Source: SZUA-87 sp041687805 (GTDB lineage Bacteria > Actinomycetota > Acidimicrobiia > Acidimicrobiales > Aldehydirespiratoraceae). From it: a DNA stretch of 64,000 nucleotides. The notes under the pieces were generated by a model. It did no database searches and was not told the origin of the DNA. It worked only from the letters and a program-made list of their open reading frames with translations. This document shows positions 44,861 through 54,660 of this stretch, one piece after another. Within the stretch, counting starts at the first letter, position 1. Each line of letters starts with the position of its first letter. A program made the translations under genes and the position numbers. The stretch is taken from contig JBDNJK010000031.1 in assembly GCA_041687805.1 (NCBI GenBank), positions 27,995-91,994 of the forward strand, in the 5' to 3' direction.

Positions 44861-46771
44861 CTACAACTCCTCCGCGACCATGCCAACGCTGTGAGTTCTG
44901 TCGGACGGCTCGATCTCGCTTGTCGCCTCTTCAGATGTATCAGTCGAGTCGGTGGCATCAACAAGTGGGGCCAGTTCTGCGACCTCTGTAAATCGGGCAC
45001 CGCCACCGTTGACGTGTTGGCGACCAGCAACTGCAGAGCAGTAGATGATGATCTGATCGAACTGCTCGTCACTGAGTTGCGAGAACCTAAGGTAGGCGAC
45101 GAAGTGACGGCCGGAGCGCGACGATCGCATGACGGAAAGCGACGACGTGAACTTGACCGGAATTCCATCACCCTGAGGCAAACGGAACGTCAAGGTCAGC
45201 GTGTCACCGACCGTCATGGGAGCCCTCGATACAAGGTCGATCCCAGATAGAGAGACACCGATAACAGCCATCTTCGAGCCAACCTGAATCACCCCGAGCT
45301 TCTCGAAGGACCGGAACGTCTGTCTCCCCTGGCGAAGCTTCATCCCCCACATTGAATGCAACGACACGATCAGCAGCCAGAGAGCGAACCCCAACGCAAC
45401 GCCTGATATCGCATCGCTGTGGGCGGAGCCCACCATCCCGAGACCGAATACGACCAGGGTTGCCATCAACGCTGTCTGCAAGACAATCATCAGAGTGGAA
45501 CGCTGCGTCCTTCCTGGGCCACGATCGACGAGCTCTGTCTCAGATTCCGAATTTCGCAACACGCGCCATCCGACGATCATGTTGGTGGTCATGAGACGCA
45601 GGTCGCTCGTGATCCAAGGCGTGAAGCCGATCTCCCTGCTGGCCGTCCAACGCAATGCGATCGACGAAGCGTGCCAGGCCACCCAAAGCGCGATGAGCGG
45701 TGCGAAGTCCCCAGAAATCGGCATTGAGGGCGTGTAGAGCGTGGCGAACAGGACGCCGATCAGCATCACCTTTTGCACAGGCTGGAAGACGTGGACCAGG
45801 TAGGAGGACCGAATCCGCCGGGCCATGCTGGGCGACTTGCCATGAGCACGACCAGGTCGACGCATTCGTGCCACCGTCAACTGCTCATGAAGCTCTCGAG
45901 CCCAACGATGTAGTTGTCGATCGTCGTTCCACGCTGCGAGTTGACGGCCAACGATCGCGTCGGACTGCGAAATGGACCAGCCTTCCGCTCGAAGTCTCCG
46001 ACCAGCATCGAGGGTGCCGCCCGAACGCCCGGATCCCCATCCGCCGGCCGCTAGCAACTCCTGTCGCTTGGCCACGGCGAGACCGGGATACCAAGGCAAC
46101 TCACCGGCAGCGTGCAACGAAGGTCCGATCACACGATCTCTCTGCTGGTCCACGCCATATCCGCCATAGTCGATACTTTTCGAGGCATTCGTCAGCTCAA
46201 CTCGGCAATTGACAACCACAACCGAAGAGCCGGCCAACGACGGGACGGTTTGCTTGATCACGTCACGGAGCACAACCACATCGGCCGGAATCAGCACCAG
46301 ATAGTCGGACTGTGAGCGACGCAACGCCTTGTTCACCAATGGCCCGATATCGCAACCGGGGACGCCCGGAATCCGATCGACCAACAGCCGTCGGGCCAGT
46401 TCCGTCATATCGCGGCGGTCGTCCCGGTCAACAATCCAGATACTGCGAATTCCCTCGGCCGAGCGGGCCGCAAGAACGGCCGCACGGACCTCGCTGGCGG
46501 GCTCACCGGTGACGATCACGATGGCGTCGGCGCCAGAGTCCTCTGACGATTCGAGGCCATCGCCATCTGGTTCGTCTGGCGACGAATCCGAACCCAGGGC
46601 ACGAGGGGCACCAACCATCGACATCTCGACTCCTAGTCGCCACATGCCGAAGATCTCTGCCGCGAGCAGCAGAACGAACAGTACGGGATTGGTGTCATGC
46701 CACGTGAAAACCATTCGCGCGAACAAATACGCGATGGCTGTGATGGTTGCCGCCATTTTCAGTGGAATCAT
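44861..46771 (-). CDS. Cellulose-synthase-like membrane glycosyltransferase with PilZ-like C-terminus, degenerate active site
   Basis: 636 aa. Two N-terminal helices (MIPLKMAATITAIAYLFARM, then VLFVLLLAAEIFGMWRL) precede a GT2-like domain at residues ~80-310. The QxxRW motif is present as QLHRW, but the TED catalytic base position reads TLD (GTLDAGRRLRAEGW) and the DxD position reads PADVV. Four or more membrane helices follow. The ~470-590 segment resembles PilZ: RQTFR (RxxxR) and GVSLSG in place of [DN]xSxxG. This is the BcsA layout with altered key residues, so catalysis is doubtful and c-di-GMP binding uncertain. It is divergent from yajQ. Confidence 0.8.
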   Translation of the reverse strand: MIPLKMAATITAIAYLFARMVFTWHDTNPVLFVLLLAAEIFGMWRLGVEMSMVGAPRALGSDSSPDEPDGDGLESSEDSGADAIVIVTGEPASEVRAAVLAARSAEGIRSIWIVDRDDRRDMTELARRLLVDRIPGVPGCDIGPLVNKALRRSQSDYLVLIPADVVVLRDVIKQTVPSLAGSSVVVVNCRVELTNASKSIDYGGYGVDQQRDRVIGPSLHAAGELPWYPGLAVAKRQELLAAGGWGSGRSGGTLDAGRRLRAEGWSISQSDAIVGRQLAAWNDDRQLHRWARELHEQLTVARMRRPGRAHGKSPSMARRIRSSYLVHVFQPVQKVMLIGVLFATLYTPSMPISGDFAPLIALWVAWHASSIALRWTASREIGFTPWITSDLRLMTTNMIVGWRVLRNSESETELVDRGPGRTQRSTLMIVLQTALMATLVVFGLGMVGSAHSDAISGVALGFALWLLIVSLHSMWGMKLRQGRQTFRSFEKLGVIQVGSKMAVIGVSLSGIDLVSRAPMTVGDTLTLTFRLPQGDGIPVKFTSSLSVMRSSRSGRHFVAYLRFSQLSDEQFDQIIIYCSAVAGRQHVNGGGARFTEVAELAPLVDATDSTDTSEEATSEIEPSDRTHSVGMVAEEL

Positions 46772-46874
46772 GACCTACCTGTCGGCAGCCGAAGAGCAAC
46801 TTTGAGCGGCCCTCATTCGTTGCCTTTCCAGGTCCTCATTTGCGACTGGCACTGTCCGCGGTAGTTTCCATTCC

Positions 46875-47363
46875 ATGCCGACATTCGATGTGGTTTCAGA
46901 GGTTGACGACCAAGAGGTGCGCAACGCTGTTGATCAAGCAGCACGTGAGGTGTCCCAGCGCTACGACTTCAAAGGCACCGACTCGTCGGTCGCACTTGGT
47001 GACGACGTGATAAATCTTGCCTCGGCATCTGAAGATCGCTTGGCCGCGCTCCGACAGGTACTCGAAGAAAAGCTGGTGAGGCGAAAGGTGTCGTTGAAGA
47101 TCCTCGACTACGGCAATGTCGAACCGGCAGCCGCAGCCTCAGTTCGCCAAACTGCCACCCTTCAGGCTGGCATCAGCTCGGAGAAAGCCAAAGAACTCAA
47201 CAAGTTCATCAAGGGTCTCGGATTGAAGGGCGTTCAGTCGTCAACCCAAGGAGACCAACTTCGGGTGCAGGCAAAGAAGCGTGATGATCTGCAGTCAGTG
47301 ATCGCCAAGTTGAAAGAAGGCGACTTCGGGTTGCCCCTTCAATTCAATAACTTTCGCGATTAG
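46875..47363 (+). CDS. yajQ: YajQ-family nucleotide-binding protein
   Basis: 162 aa, full family length. It begins MPTFDVVSEVDDQEVRNAVD and has QRYDFKGTDSSVALGDD, typical of YajQ, then EKAKELNKFIKGLGLKGVQS and VIAKLKEGDFGLPLQFNNFR. YajQ proteins are two RNP-like domains and in Xanthomonas and Pseudomonas bind c-di-GMP. Its divergent neighbour has a PilZ-like end, so a shared c-di-GMP theme is possible. Confidence 0.94.
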   Translation: MPTFDVVSEVDDQEVRNAVDQAAREVSQRYDFKGTDSSVALGDDVINLASASEDRLAALRQVLEEKLVRRKVSLKILDYGNVEPAAAASVRQTATLQAGISSEKAKELNKFIKGLGLKGVQSSTQGDQLRVQAKKRDDLQSVIAKLKEGDFGLPLQFNNFRD

Positions 47364-47388
47364 CCAGGTCATGCCCAGCTGAAACGAC

Positions 47389-48243
47389 TCAGGCCCAGTT
47401 GCCGTTGCGCAACCGGGCGATTCTCTCCGCGGTCGGTGGGTGGGTGCTGAACAACTTGCTCATTCCGCCCTGGCCACGGGCCTGAGCCTTCAACGGATTG
47501 ATGATGTAGGCCGAGGCCTGGTTGGGGTCGACGTTGCCGGGGATGCGAGACGCGTAGGCATCAAGTCGCTCCAACGCACGAGCCAGCGGTTCGCCAGTGC
47601 CGATCATTTTGGCGGCGGAAGCATCGGCCTGAAATTCGCGGCTTCTCGAAATTGATGCCTGGATGAGCATGGCCGAAATCGGGGCAAGGATCGCGAAGGC
47701 AATCTCGCCGATCGGGTTACGGTTGCGATTGCTGCCACCGGTGAAGATCGCTCCCCACATGGCCATACGAGCAGCGAAGGTGATGCCCATGCCTATGGCT
47801 GCAGCCACCGACCCGATCAGGATGTCGCGGTTGCGGACATGAGATAGCTCGTGAGCCAACACGCCGCGAATCTCGTCCCACTGCATGGCCTCAAGCAGTC
47901 CAGCCGTCACCGCTACCGCAGCGTGACTCGGGCTGCGGCCCGTGGCGAACGCATTGGGCTGCGGATTGGGCGAGACGTAGAGCTTGGGCATGGGCATTCC
48001 GGCCCGGCCGGTGAGTTCCTCCATGATTTGGAAGAACTGAGGCATCTGATCTTTGGTGACCGGCTGGGCGCGAGCCGATTTGATAGCGAGCTTGTCGCTG
48101 AACCAGTAGGAGCCTCCCACCATGACCAAACCGATGATCATGCCGATGACGAGACCACCCGAACCGCCCAGCGCGCCGCCGGCGACAATGGCCAGCCCGC
48201 CGAGCGCGGCGAGAAGCGTGAATGTCTTGGCTGTGTTGACCAT
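47389..48243 (-). CDS. htpX: Membrane zinc metalloprotease HtpX
   Basis: 284 aa. Two N-terminal membrane helices, then the zinc motif LAHELSHVRNRD (HExxH) and a third ligand Glu in SRSREFQADASAAKM. NAFATGRSPSHAAVAVT is the characteristic HtpX stretch. Two more helices lie between them. The C-terminus FSTHPPTAERIARL is typical. HtpX degrades misfolded membrane proteins alongside FtsH. Converges with yajQ, 25 bp apart. Confidence 0.95.
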   Translation of the reverse strand: MVNTAKTFTLLAALGGLAIVAGGALGGSGGLVIGMIIGLVMVGGSYWFSDKLAIKSARAQPVTKDQMPQFFQIMEELTGRAGMPMPKLYVSPNPQPNAFATGRSPSHAAVAVTAGLLEAMQWDEIRGVLAHELSHVRNRDILIGSVAAAIGMGITFAARMAMWGAIFTGGSNRNRNPIGEIAFAILAPISAMLIQASISRSREFQADASAAKMIGTGEPLARALERLDAYASRIPGNVDPNQASAYIINPLKAQARGQGGMSKLFSTHPPTAERIARLRNGNWA

Positions 48244-48285
48244 GGCTCAACGATACGTGCGCGGTGCGAAAGGTGAGTTCAAGGG

Positions 48286-48777
48286 CTAGTCGAGATTGAT
48301 GTCGTAGTAGCCGGAGTAGACGTAGATGGTCTCGACATCACATGAGCGATACATCTCCACATTGGACGGGTCGTCGTCCACCGCCAGCGTGATGACGAAA
48401 CCGGCCGTACGCAGCAACTCGACCTCGGCTCGTTTGAACGCTGCAGACGATCTGGTGTCTGACCGGGGCCGGGTGATCACCAGATCGAACGGAACACGAT
48501 GTTTCTTCAACCACTCAACCGTGTCGGCATGAACGAAATTCGGTCGGGCACTCAGCACAACGATCGGCAGTGTCACCAGTCTTGCCAAAGTGACACCAGC
48601 GTCGAGAGGCTCGTCGTGAATACCGGCTCCGAAAAAGGCGTCCCAGTCTGGTGCACCTCCGCGCAAATGAACCTGACGCGGAGACGCGTCGGACATCACC
48701 CCATCAAGGTCGAAAATAACGACCTCGCCAGGAGGAGCAGCGCCCGGCCTGCGATACCAGTTGACCGGGTCGGTCAC
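48286..48777 (-). CDS. HAD-superfamily phosphatase
   Basis: 163 aa. The HAD nucleophile motif is VVIFDLDGVMSDASP (about residue 19); motif II is LPIVVLSARP; an acidic motif III/IV region is TLAVDDDPSNVEMYRSC. The compact size and WLKKHRVPFDLVITRPRSD recall polynucleotide-kinase-type 3'-phosphatase domains. Substrate unknown. It overlaps the end of acs by four bases. Confidence 0.8.
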   Translation of the reverse strand: MTDPVNWYRRPGAAPPGEVVIFDLDGVMSDASPRQVHLRGGAPDWDAFFGAGIHDEPLDAGVTLARLVTLPIVVLSARPNFVHADTVEWLKKHRVPFDLVITRPRSDTRSSAAFKRAEVELLRTAGFVITLAVDDDPSNVEMYRSCDVETIYVYSGYYDINLD

Positions 48778-50765
48778 TCCTCGTCGGACTCGGCGGCCCG
48801 GTCGCGAATCTCCGTAACCACGTGAGGATCGGCGAGCGTAGTGGTGTCGCCCAGATCGTGACCATCGGCGACATCGCGCAACAACCTGCGCATGATCTTC
48901 CCGGAACGAGTCTTGGGCAGATCCGGCACGAGGAAGACGGCCTTCGGACGTGCGGTAGGCCCAATCTTCTTGGCGACATGTTGGCGAATTTCCTCACGCA
49001 ACGTGTCGGTGACCTCCGCCGCACCGATCAGAATCACGTAGCCGACAATCGCCTGGCCAGTGATTTCGTCTTTGGCACCAACAACCGCGGCTTCAGCCAC
49101 CGCAGGGTGATCGACCAGCGCTGACTCCACCTCAGCGGTGGAAATACGATGCCCCGACACGTTCATCACGTCGTCGACCCGGCCGAGGAGCCAGAGGTAA
49201 CCGTCCTTGTCGACTCTGGCACCGTCGCCGGCAAAGTATCGACCCTCGTATGTCGACCAGTAGGTCTGCATGTAGCGCTCGGGGTCGCCCCAGATGCCAC
49301 GAAGCATCGCCGGCCACGGGTGGGTGATCGTGAGATATCCGCCGCCCTCATGAACAACCTCACCGGCATCATCGACAACCTCGGCGAATATCCCTGGCAG
49401 TGCGAACGTCGCCGAACCCGGTTTGGTGGACACGACACCCGGTAGCGGAGTGATCATGTGGCCGCCGGTCTCGGTCTGCCACCAAGTGTCGACAATCGGG
49501 CGGGAGCTGCCACCGATGTGTTTGTGGTACCACATCCAAGCCTCAGGATTTATCGGCTCGCCGACCGTGCCCAGCATCCGAAGGCTCGACAGGTCGTGCA
49601 TTGCAGGCCACTCCCCGCCCCAGCGCATGAACGTGCGGATAGCGGTTGGAGCGGTATAGAGCTGCGTGACGCCGTAGCGCTCAATAATGTCCCAGAGCCG
49701 ATCCTTGCTCCACTCCGACTTGTCGGCCGAGCGCTCCTCTTCGCGAGGCGTGTCGGGCGTCCCTTCGTACATCACCTGCGTTGCGCCAAGGGTCAGCGGG
49801 CCATAGACGATGTAACTGTGTCCCGTGACCCAGCCGATGTCGGCCCCACACCAGAACACGTCGGTGTCGGGTCGAAGATCAAACACATACTTTTGGGTGA
49901 ACGCCACCTGAGTGAGATAGCCGCCCGTGGTGTGCATGATGCCCTTGGGCTTTGCCGTGGTGCCCGACGTGTAGAGGATGTAAAGCAGATCTTCAGCATC
50001 CATCGACACCGGCGGGCAATGCGGAGCTGCCTCGGCCATCACATCGTGCCACCACAGATCGCGGCCCTCGACCATCTCCGGGTCGGTGCCGCAGCGGTCA
50101 ACGACCACCACATGTTCGACGGTCGGTGCGCCCGCAACGAGTGCGGCATCGACGTTTGGTTTGAGTGCCGACGGAGCACCCCGTCGATATCCGGCGTCGG
50201 CGGTGATGACCACCTTCGCGTCGGCGTCTTCGCACCGATCGGTGATGGCGTCAGGAGAGAAACCGCCGAAGATCACCGAATGAACCACACCGATTCGGGT
50301 GCAGGCCAGCATGGCAATCGGAAGCTCCGGGATCATCGGCATGTAGATCGCGACCCGATCGCCCTTACCGACGCCGAGGCTGAGCAGCACATTGGCGAAG
50401 CGCTCGACATCTGCCAGCAGCTCGGAATAGGTGATGGTGCGTTTGTCGCCAGGCTCGCCTTCCCAGTGGTATGCGACCTTGTCGCCGCGACCCGCATCGA
50501 CGTGGCGATCGAGGCAATTGACGGTCATGTTGAGCTTTCCCCCTACAAACCACTTGGCGTATGGCAAGTTCCACTCGAGGGTGGTGTGGAAGTCCTCGTC
50601 CCAGGTGAGCAGATCTCGCGCCTGGCGAGCCCAGAACGCTTCATAGTCGGCGGCGGCTTCGTCGTAGAGCGAGCGGTCGTTGGTGAGTGCGTTGGCCGCG
50701 AATTCTGGCGGTGGGGCAAAAACCCTGTTTTCACTCTCGTAGATCTCGATTGATCCCTCGGCCAT
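48774..50765 (-). CDS. acs: Acetyl-coenzyme A synthetase
   Basis: 663 aa, standard length. The AMP-binding motif is YTSGTTAKPKGIMHTTGGYL; further blocks are WCGADIGWVTGHSYIVYGPL, TWWQTETGGHMITPLPG and the hinge DDVMNVSGHRISTAEVESAL. The C-terminal LPKTRSGKIMRRLLR carries the Lys acetylated in regulation of this family. It converts acetate, ATP and CoA to acetyl-CoA. Confidence 0.98.
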   Translation of the reverse strand: MAEGSIEIYESENRVFAPPPEFAANALTNDRSLYDEAAADYEAFWARQARDLLTWDEDFHTTLEWNLPYAKWFVGGKLNMTVNCLDRHVDAGRGDKVAYHWEGEPGDKRTITYSELLADVERFANVLLSLGVGKGDRVAIYMPMIPELPIAMLACTRIGVVHSVIFGGFSPDAITDRCEDADAKVVITADAGYRRGAPSALKPNVDAALVAGAPTVEHVVVVDRCGTDPEMVEGRDLWWHDVMAEAAPHCPPVSMDAEDLLYILYTSGTTAKPKGIMHTTGGYLTQVAFTQKYVFDLRPDTDVFWCGADIGWVTGHSYIVYGPLTLGATQVMYEGTPDTPREEERSADKSEWSKDRLWDIIERYGVTQLYTAPTAIRTFMRWGGEWPAMHDLSSLRMLGTVGEPINPEAWMWYHKHIGGSSRPIVDTWWQTETGGHMITPLPGVVSTKPGSATFALPGIFAEVVDDAGEVVHEGGGYLTITHPWPAMLRGIWGDPERYMQTYWSTYEGRYFAGDGARVDKDGYLWLLGRVDDVMNVSGHRISTAEVESALVDHPAVAEAAVVGAKDEITGQAIVGYVILIGAAEVTDTLREEIRQHVAKKIGPTARPKAVFLVPDLPKTRSGKIMRRLLRDVADGHDLGDTTTLADPHVVTEIRDRAAESDEE

Positions 50766-50928
50766 TTGAAGTCCTCCACGATCCAGTTCCGACGGAGACC
50801 TTAGCCAGCCTGCGATTCACCGACAGGATCGAGCCCCTGTACTTCAATGTCGACGGGGATCGCCAGTTCATCACCGAGCTTGTGTCTTCGTTGATCACAT
50901 CAGGACGTCGGAACAAAGGGAGACCCGC

Positions 50929-51300
50929 ATGCTTCAGGAATTCAAGGACTTCATCAACAAGGGCAACATCGTCGATTTGGCCGTAGCCGTGATCATGGCC
51001 ACAGCGTTCAAACCAATCATCGACTCTTTCGTCAACGGAGTGATGATGCAGATCGTGTCGGCAATATTCGATCAGCCCAACTTCGACAATCTCACTATTG
51101 ATCTCGCTGGGACACCACTCTTCTACGGGTCGGTGATCACCACGATCATCAGTTTCCTGATGGTGGCCATAGCTGTCTTCTTCGTGCTGAAGGCTTACAA
51201 CGCTTCACAGAACGACGAAGAACCGGCAGTCATTGCTCCTTCCGGGCCCAGCGAGGTGGATCTGTTGACCGAGATTCGAGACGCCCTGCAGACCCGCTGA
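50929..51300 (+). CDS. mscL: Large-conductance mechanosensitive channel
   Basis: 123 aa. The family start LQEFKDFINKGNIVDLAVAV leads into TM1 with VIMATAFKPIIDSFVNGVMM, an extracellular loop, and TM2 (VITTIISFLMVAIAVFFVLK). A C-terminal helix ends in EVDLLTEIRDAL. It opens as an osmotic safety valve. Divergent from acs and convergent with the OsmC gene. Confidence 0.96.
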   Translation: MLQEFKDFINKGNIVDLAVAVIMATAFKPIIDSFVNGVMMQIVSAIFDQPNFDNLTIDLAGTPLFYGSVITTIISFLMVAIAVFFVLKAYNASQNDEEPAVIAPSGPSEVDLLTEIRDALQTR

Positions 51301-51312
51301 CCCGGAGCCGCT

Positions 51313-51744
51313 TCACCCAACAAATATGCACTCCGTGGTAAACGTCGCGCCTGCGACAAGCGTCTTGTGGACAGGACATCGCTGGGCGATCTCGGCGAGT
51401 CGCGCTCGCTGAATTTCGTCGAAGTCGCCTTCGATAAAGATTTCGCTGCGAATCCGGTCAATGCGACCTCGGAGTTCGTCGTCGCAATCTTCGCAGTCGT
51501 CGACGTGAATCTTGTCGTGCTCGTATTTGGCTGAGATCGAGTCGAGCGCCCACCCTTTGCGCTGGCAATACATCGACAAGGTGATGCAACTGCACGCCGC
51601 CACCGCCGACAGCAACAAGTCGTATGGGTTGGGCCCCGTGTCGGTGCCGCCCGCTTCGACCGGTTCGTCGGCGAGCCAGACATGGTTGCCGCTACGAAGT
51701 TCAACAGCGAAACCAGACTTCAGATCTGCGGTGATGGTGGCCAT
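51313..51744 (-). CDS. OsmC/Ohr-family protein
   Basis: 143 aa from the ATG at 51744, which shares its A with the stop of the histidine kinase (TGATG). Core features are GGTDTGPNPYDLLLSAVAAC with the first peroxidatic Cys, and CPVHKTLVAGATFTTE with the second. Family members reduce organic hydroperoxides. The coupling to the upstream kinase gene suggests co-transcription. Confidence 0.92.
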   Translation of the reverse strand: MATITADLKSGFAVELRSGNHVWLADEPVEAGGTDTGPNPYDLLLSAVAACSCITLSMYCQRKGWALDSISAKYEHDKIHVDDCEDCDDELRGRIDRIRSEIFIEGDFDEIQRARLAEIAQRCPVHKTLVAGATFTTECIFVG

Positions 51745-53618
51745 CAGCTGAGGATAGATCCCAGTGGCAACACCACCGTGACAGTCGTGCCCTTGCCCGA
51801 GACCGACGAGACCATGATGTCGCCACCCCACGACCTCACGTTGCGACGCGACGCTGCCAGGCCAATACCATTGCCGTCAGCCTTGGTGGTGAAGTACGGC
51901 TCGAAGATTCGCTCAATCATTGAATCGGGTATCCCGCAGCCGTCATCCTTGACCGATATCGCTGCGTAGGCGCCGGCGGCACCGCCGGGCGGGGCTGATG
52001 CCTCATCGAGTTGAACGTTGGAGACAGCCAACTCGATACGCCCGCGCGGCTCCATCGCGTCGCGAGCATTGACCACAAGGTTGGTGAGGACCCGTTCAAG
52101 TCCGGTGCGCTCGGCCATGGCGACTATTCCCGCCCCATCGGAACTCACGATCAGATCGGCTTGATGTTCGACGAGAACGCCGAGCGTCCCCGCCAAGCCC
52201 GTGACGACAGGGCCCAAATCGATTGCGGCGAATCGACTACGTGATGGCCGGCTGATCGACATCAGATCCTCGGTGATGTCGCACGCCCGATCAATCGCCT
52301 CGTTGGCAGCTGACACCCGTTCGGTCTCTCCCGGAGAGTCGAGAAGCCCGAGTTGGAACCCGATCGAGGCCAACAGATTGTGGATGTCGTGGGCCGCGCT
52401 ACCCACGACCCCGGCCAACGAGCCGAGCGCGGCGCCGTCGATGAGCATCTCGTCGAGTTCACGCCGGCTGGTCACATCTTCGATCGTGCCGACTATTCCT
52501 GCATTTCGGGGACGGGTGATCGTGACCCTCGCTTCTCGTGCGTCAGGGACATCGCGGGTTCTGACTTCGGTAGCCAGGCGCCCGTTGCCGTCCCAACGCG
52601 CCAGCTCACTCTTGAGGCGGACGAGGTCTGCGGCATCGAACAATTGCTCCCAGCCTCGACCGAGCAGATCAGCTGAATCGATATCGAATTCCGTTGCGAC
52701 CTTGGCATTCACATAATTCCAGTTACCAGAATTATCTGCCAGAAAGATCCCGATCGGGGCCATTTCCACCAACGCGTTGAACACGTTCTGATCGCGAACG
52801 CGATCACGTTCCACCTGGCGTCTGACCGTGACATTTCTGGCATTGAGCACGATGCCTCGAACAATCGGATCAGCTTGGAAATCGGTTATCAGCATCTCCA
52901 GCGTGAGCCAGGTGCCATCAGGTCGACTCATTCGAATATCGACGGGTCCCTGAGGCACACCGGAGTTCTCAAGAGCAGAGTTGAACAACAGATCGAGCGC
53001 CGGAAGATCCGCCGGGTGGACGAAGGTCATCCACTCAAGCTTGACCTTGTCGGTCGATCTTCTGAGCAATGCAGCGACGGTGGGAGTGATGTATTCCGCG
53101 TTGCGGGCAGCATCGAGAATCACGACGACATCACCGGCGCTCGACACGATCGAGCGGAGTCGGCGTTCGCTCTGAGAGAGCCGGCGTTTGGCTGCCACCC
53201 GACTGGTTACGTCACGCGTGGTCGACACGACACCGTTGACCTCTGGCGAATCGATCAGGTTGATCATGTCGGTCTCAACCCATCTCCAGGTTCCGTCCGA
53301 ATGCCGCGCTCGGTACTGCAGACGTTGCTGGCTACCGGGGACCTTCAACAAATCATTTTGGGTGGTGACGAATCTCTCGAAGTCGTCCGGATGAACAATC
53401 GACTGGATCATACGGAGCATGAAATCCGAGCTGCTGTACCCGAGAACATATTCAACCGAGTCTGATACCCAGACGCGGCGGTTGTCGGCATCTCTCAACA
53501 CGTTGAATTCATTGGTTTGCGCCGACACCGCTTCAGCCACGCCCGGAGGCCAAGCGTTCATTGAACCGCCGGTGCCGACCCAGTGAGCCGAAGTCAAGTT
53601 GTTTGCATCTCGGTTCAT
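51744..53618 (-). CDS. Hybrid-free sensor histidine kinase with three PAS domains
   Basis: 624 aa with no membrane helix, so a cytosolic sensor. Three PAS domains lie at about 35-145, 150-270 and 275-390 (PAS-type VHPDDFERFV, VHPADLPALD; PAC-type RWVETDMINL). The H-box is AAHDIHNLLASIGFQLGLLD with His410 the probable phospho-site. The ATPase has the N-box LTNLVVNARDAM, DDGCGIPDSM, FEPYFTTKADGNGIGLAAS and GGDIMVSSVSGKGTTV. Divergent from the response regulator at 53843, its likely partner; the shared gap is 224 bp. Confidence 0.92.
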   Translation of the reverse strand: MNRDANNLTSAHWVGTGGSMNAWPPGVAEAVSAQTNEFNVLRDADNRRVWVSDSVEYVLGYSSSDFMLRMIQSIVHPDDFERFVTTQNDLLKVPGSQQRLQYRARHSDGTWRWVETDMINLIDSPEVNGVVSTTRDVTSRVAAKRRLSQSERRLRSIVSSAGDVVVILDAARNAEYITPTVAALLRRSTDKVKLEWMTFVHPADLPALDLLFNSALENSGVPQGPVDIRMSRPDGTWLTLEMLITDFQADPIVRGIVLNARNVTVRRQVERDRVRDQNVFNALVEMAPIGIFLADNSGNWNYVNAKVATEFDIDSADLLGRGWEQLFDAADLVRLKSELARWDGNGRLATEVRTRDVPDAREARVTITRPRNAGIVGTIEDVTSRRELDEMLIDGAALGSLAGVVGSAAHDIHNLLASIGFQLGLLDSPGETERVSAANEAIDRACDITEDLMSISRPSRSRFAAIDLGPVVTGLAGTLGVLVEHQADLIVSSDGAGIVAMAERTGLERVLTNLVVNARDAMEPRGRIELAVSNVQLDEASAPPGGAAGAYAAISVKDDGCGIPDSMIERIFEPYFTTKADGNGIGLAASRRNVRSWGGDIMVSSVSGKGTTVTVVLPLGSILS

Positions 53619-53721
53619 CTACCACCCCGAGCCATGTACGAAACAAGGCTCATCCCACACCACCACCTCAATCGGATCGCCGACGGCGCTCTTGACCGAA
53701 CCCCGGAGAATATTCCAGAAA

Positions 53722-53737
53722 TAGGTCCTCCGACCTA
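53722..53737. promoter_or_regulatory. Inverted repeat (6-4-6) between kinase and response-regulator genes
   Basis: TAGGTC-CTCC-GACCTA is a perfect 6-bp inverted repeat with a 4-bp centre, about 105 bp before the response-regulator start. It has the same geometry as the dyad before the paralogous regulator at 683-698, though with different sequence. Candidate operator only. Confidence 0.3.
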
Positions 53738-53842
53738 CATTTCGTGAGACTTCACTCAGAATGTATGAGCAGTTGCCGATGGGTCCGAGTCGGCCGGTAC
53801 ATAAATCGGCACAGATCGACATGTGTTGAAGGGACTTGGGAA

Positions 53843-54514
53843 ATGGCGATTCGCATCTACCTGCTTGATGACCATGAGATGGTGAGGCGCGGCCTACGAG
53901 ACATCCTGGCGGCCGAACCCGACATCGAAGTTGTCGGCGAGGCCGCAACTGTGGCTGAGGGCGTCAAGGGGATCACAGCATCACGACCTGACGTGGCTTT
54001 GGTCGATGTCGTGCTACCCGACGGCACCGGCATCGAGGTGTGCGAGGCCGTCGCCAAGCTCTGCCCAGATGTGAAGACGCTCATTCTCACTTCGTTCTCA
54101 GACGACGAAACGCTGTTCGCAGCACTCGATGCTGGAGCCTCCGGCTACGTGCTCAAACGCGTAGCCGGTAGCGAATTGGTGAGTTCGGTACGCGCCGTAT
54201 TCGAGGGACGGTCGCTGGTTGACCCCCGCCTCACAGATCGAATGTTCAACCGCCTCCGGTCTGGCATGTCAGCGGAGGAGGAGCGACTCTCGGTTCTCAA
54301 CGATCGCGAGCGAAAATTGCTCGAGCTAGTAGCCGAAGGGCTCACCAATCGCAGCATCGGAGAACGCCTCCACCTCTCGGAGAAGACCGTCAAGAATTAC
54401 GTCTCCGCCATACTCCACAAGCTCAGGATGGACACCCGCACCGAGGCTGCCGTCTTCGTCACACAACTCACTGCTCGTCACCACAGATATATCTCGATGG
54501 CCCGGGGCGGCTGA
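53843..54514 (+). CDS. NarL/LuxR-family response regulator
   Basis: 223 aa from the ATG at 53843, with GGGA upstream. Receiver: MAIRIYLLDDHEMVRRGL, phospho-acceptor in VALVDVVLPDG, Thr in LILTSFSDD and Lys in YVLKRV. The C-terminal LuxR-type HTH reads LNDRERKLLELVAEGLTNRS and ends with LHLSEKTVKNYVSAILHKL. It is closely similar to the truncated regulator at the left edge, and both resemble the DevR/DosR group. It is divergent from its presumed sensor kinase. Confidence 0.94.
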   Translation: MAIRIYLLDDHEMVRRGLRDILAAEPDIEVVGEAATVAEGVKGITASRPDVALVDVVLPDGTGIEVCEAVAKLCPDVKTLILTSFSDDETLFAALDAGASGYVLKRVAGSELVSSVRAVFEGRSLVDPRLTDRMFNRLRSGMSAEEERLSVLNDRERKLLELVAEGLTNRSIGERLHLSEKTVKNYVSAILHKLRMDTRTEAAVFVTQLTARHHRYISMARGG

Positions 54515-54660
54515 CGCCGTTGCAGTCCACCATTTCCGACGAGATCTGAGCCGAACCGGCCAAGAGCCAATCTGTACCGAAACGAACACTCTCAGAATCC
54601 ACCGCCCTCCGACTCCGTTCCGTGTGTGTCCCCCCGCACACGACACAGACCGGAAGGCAG

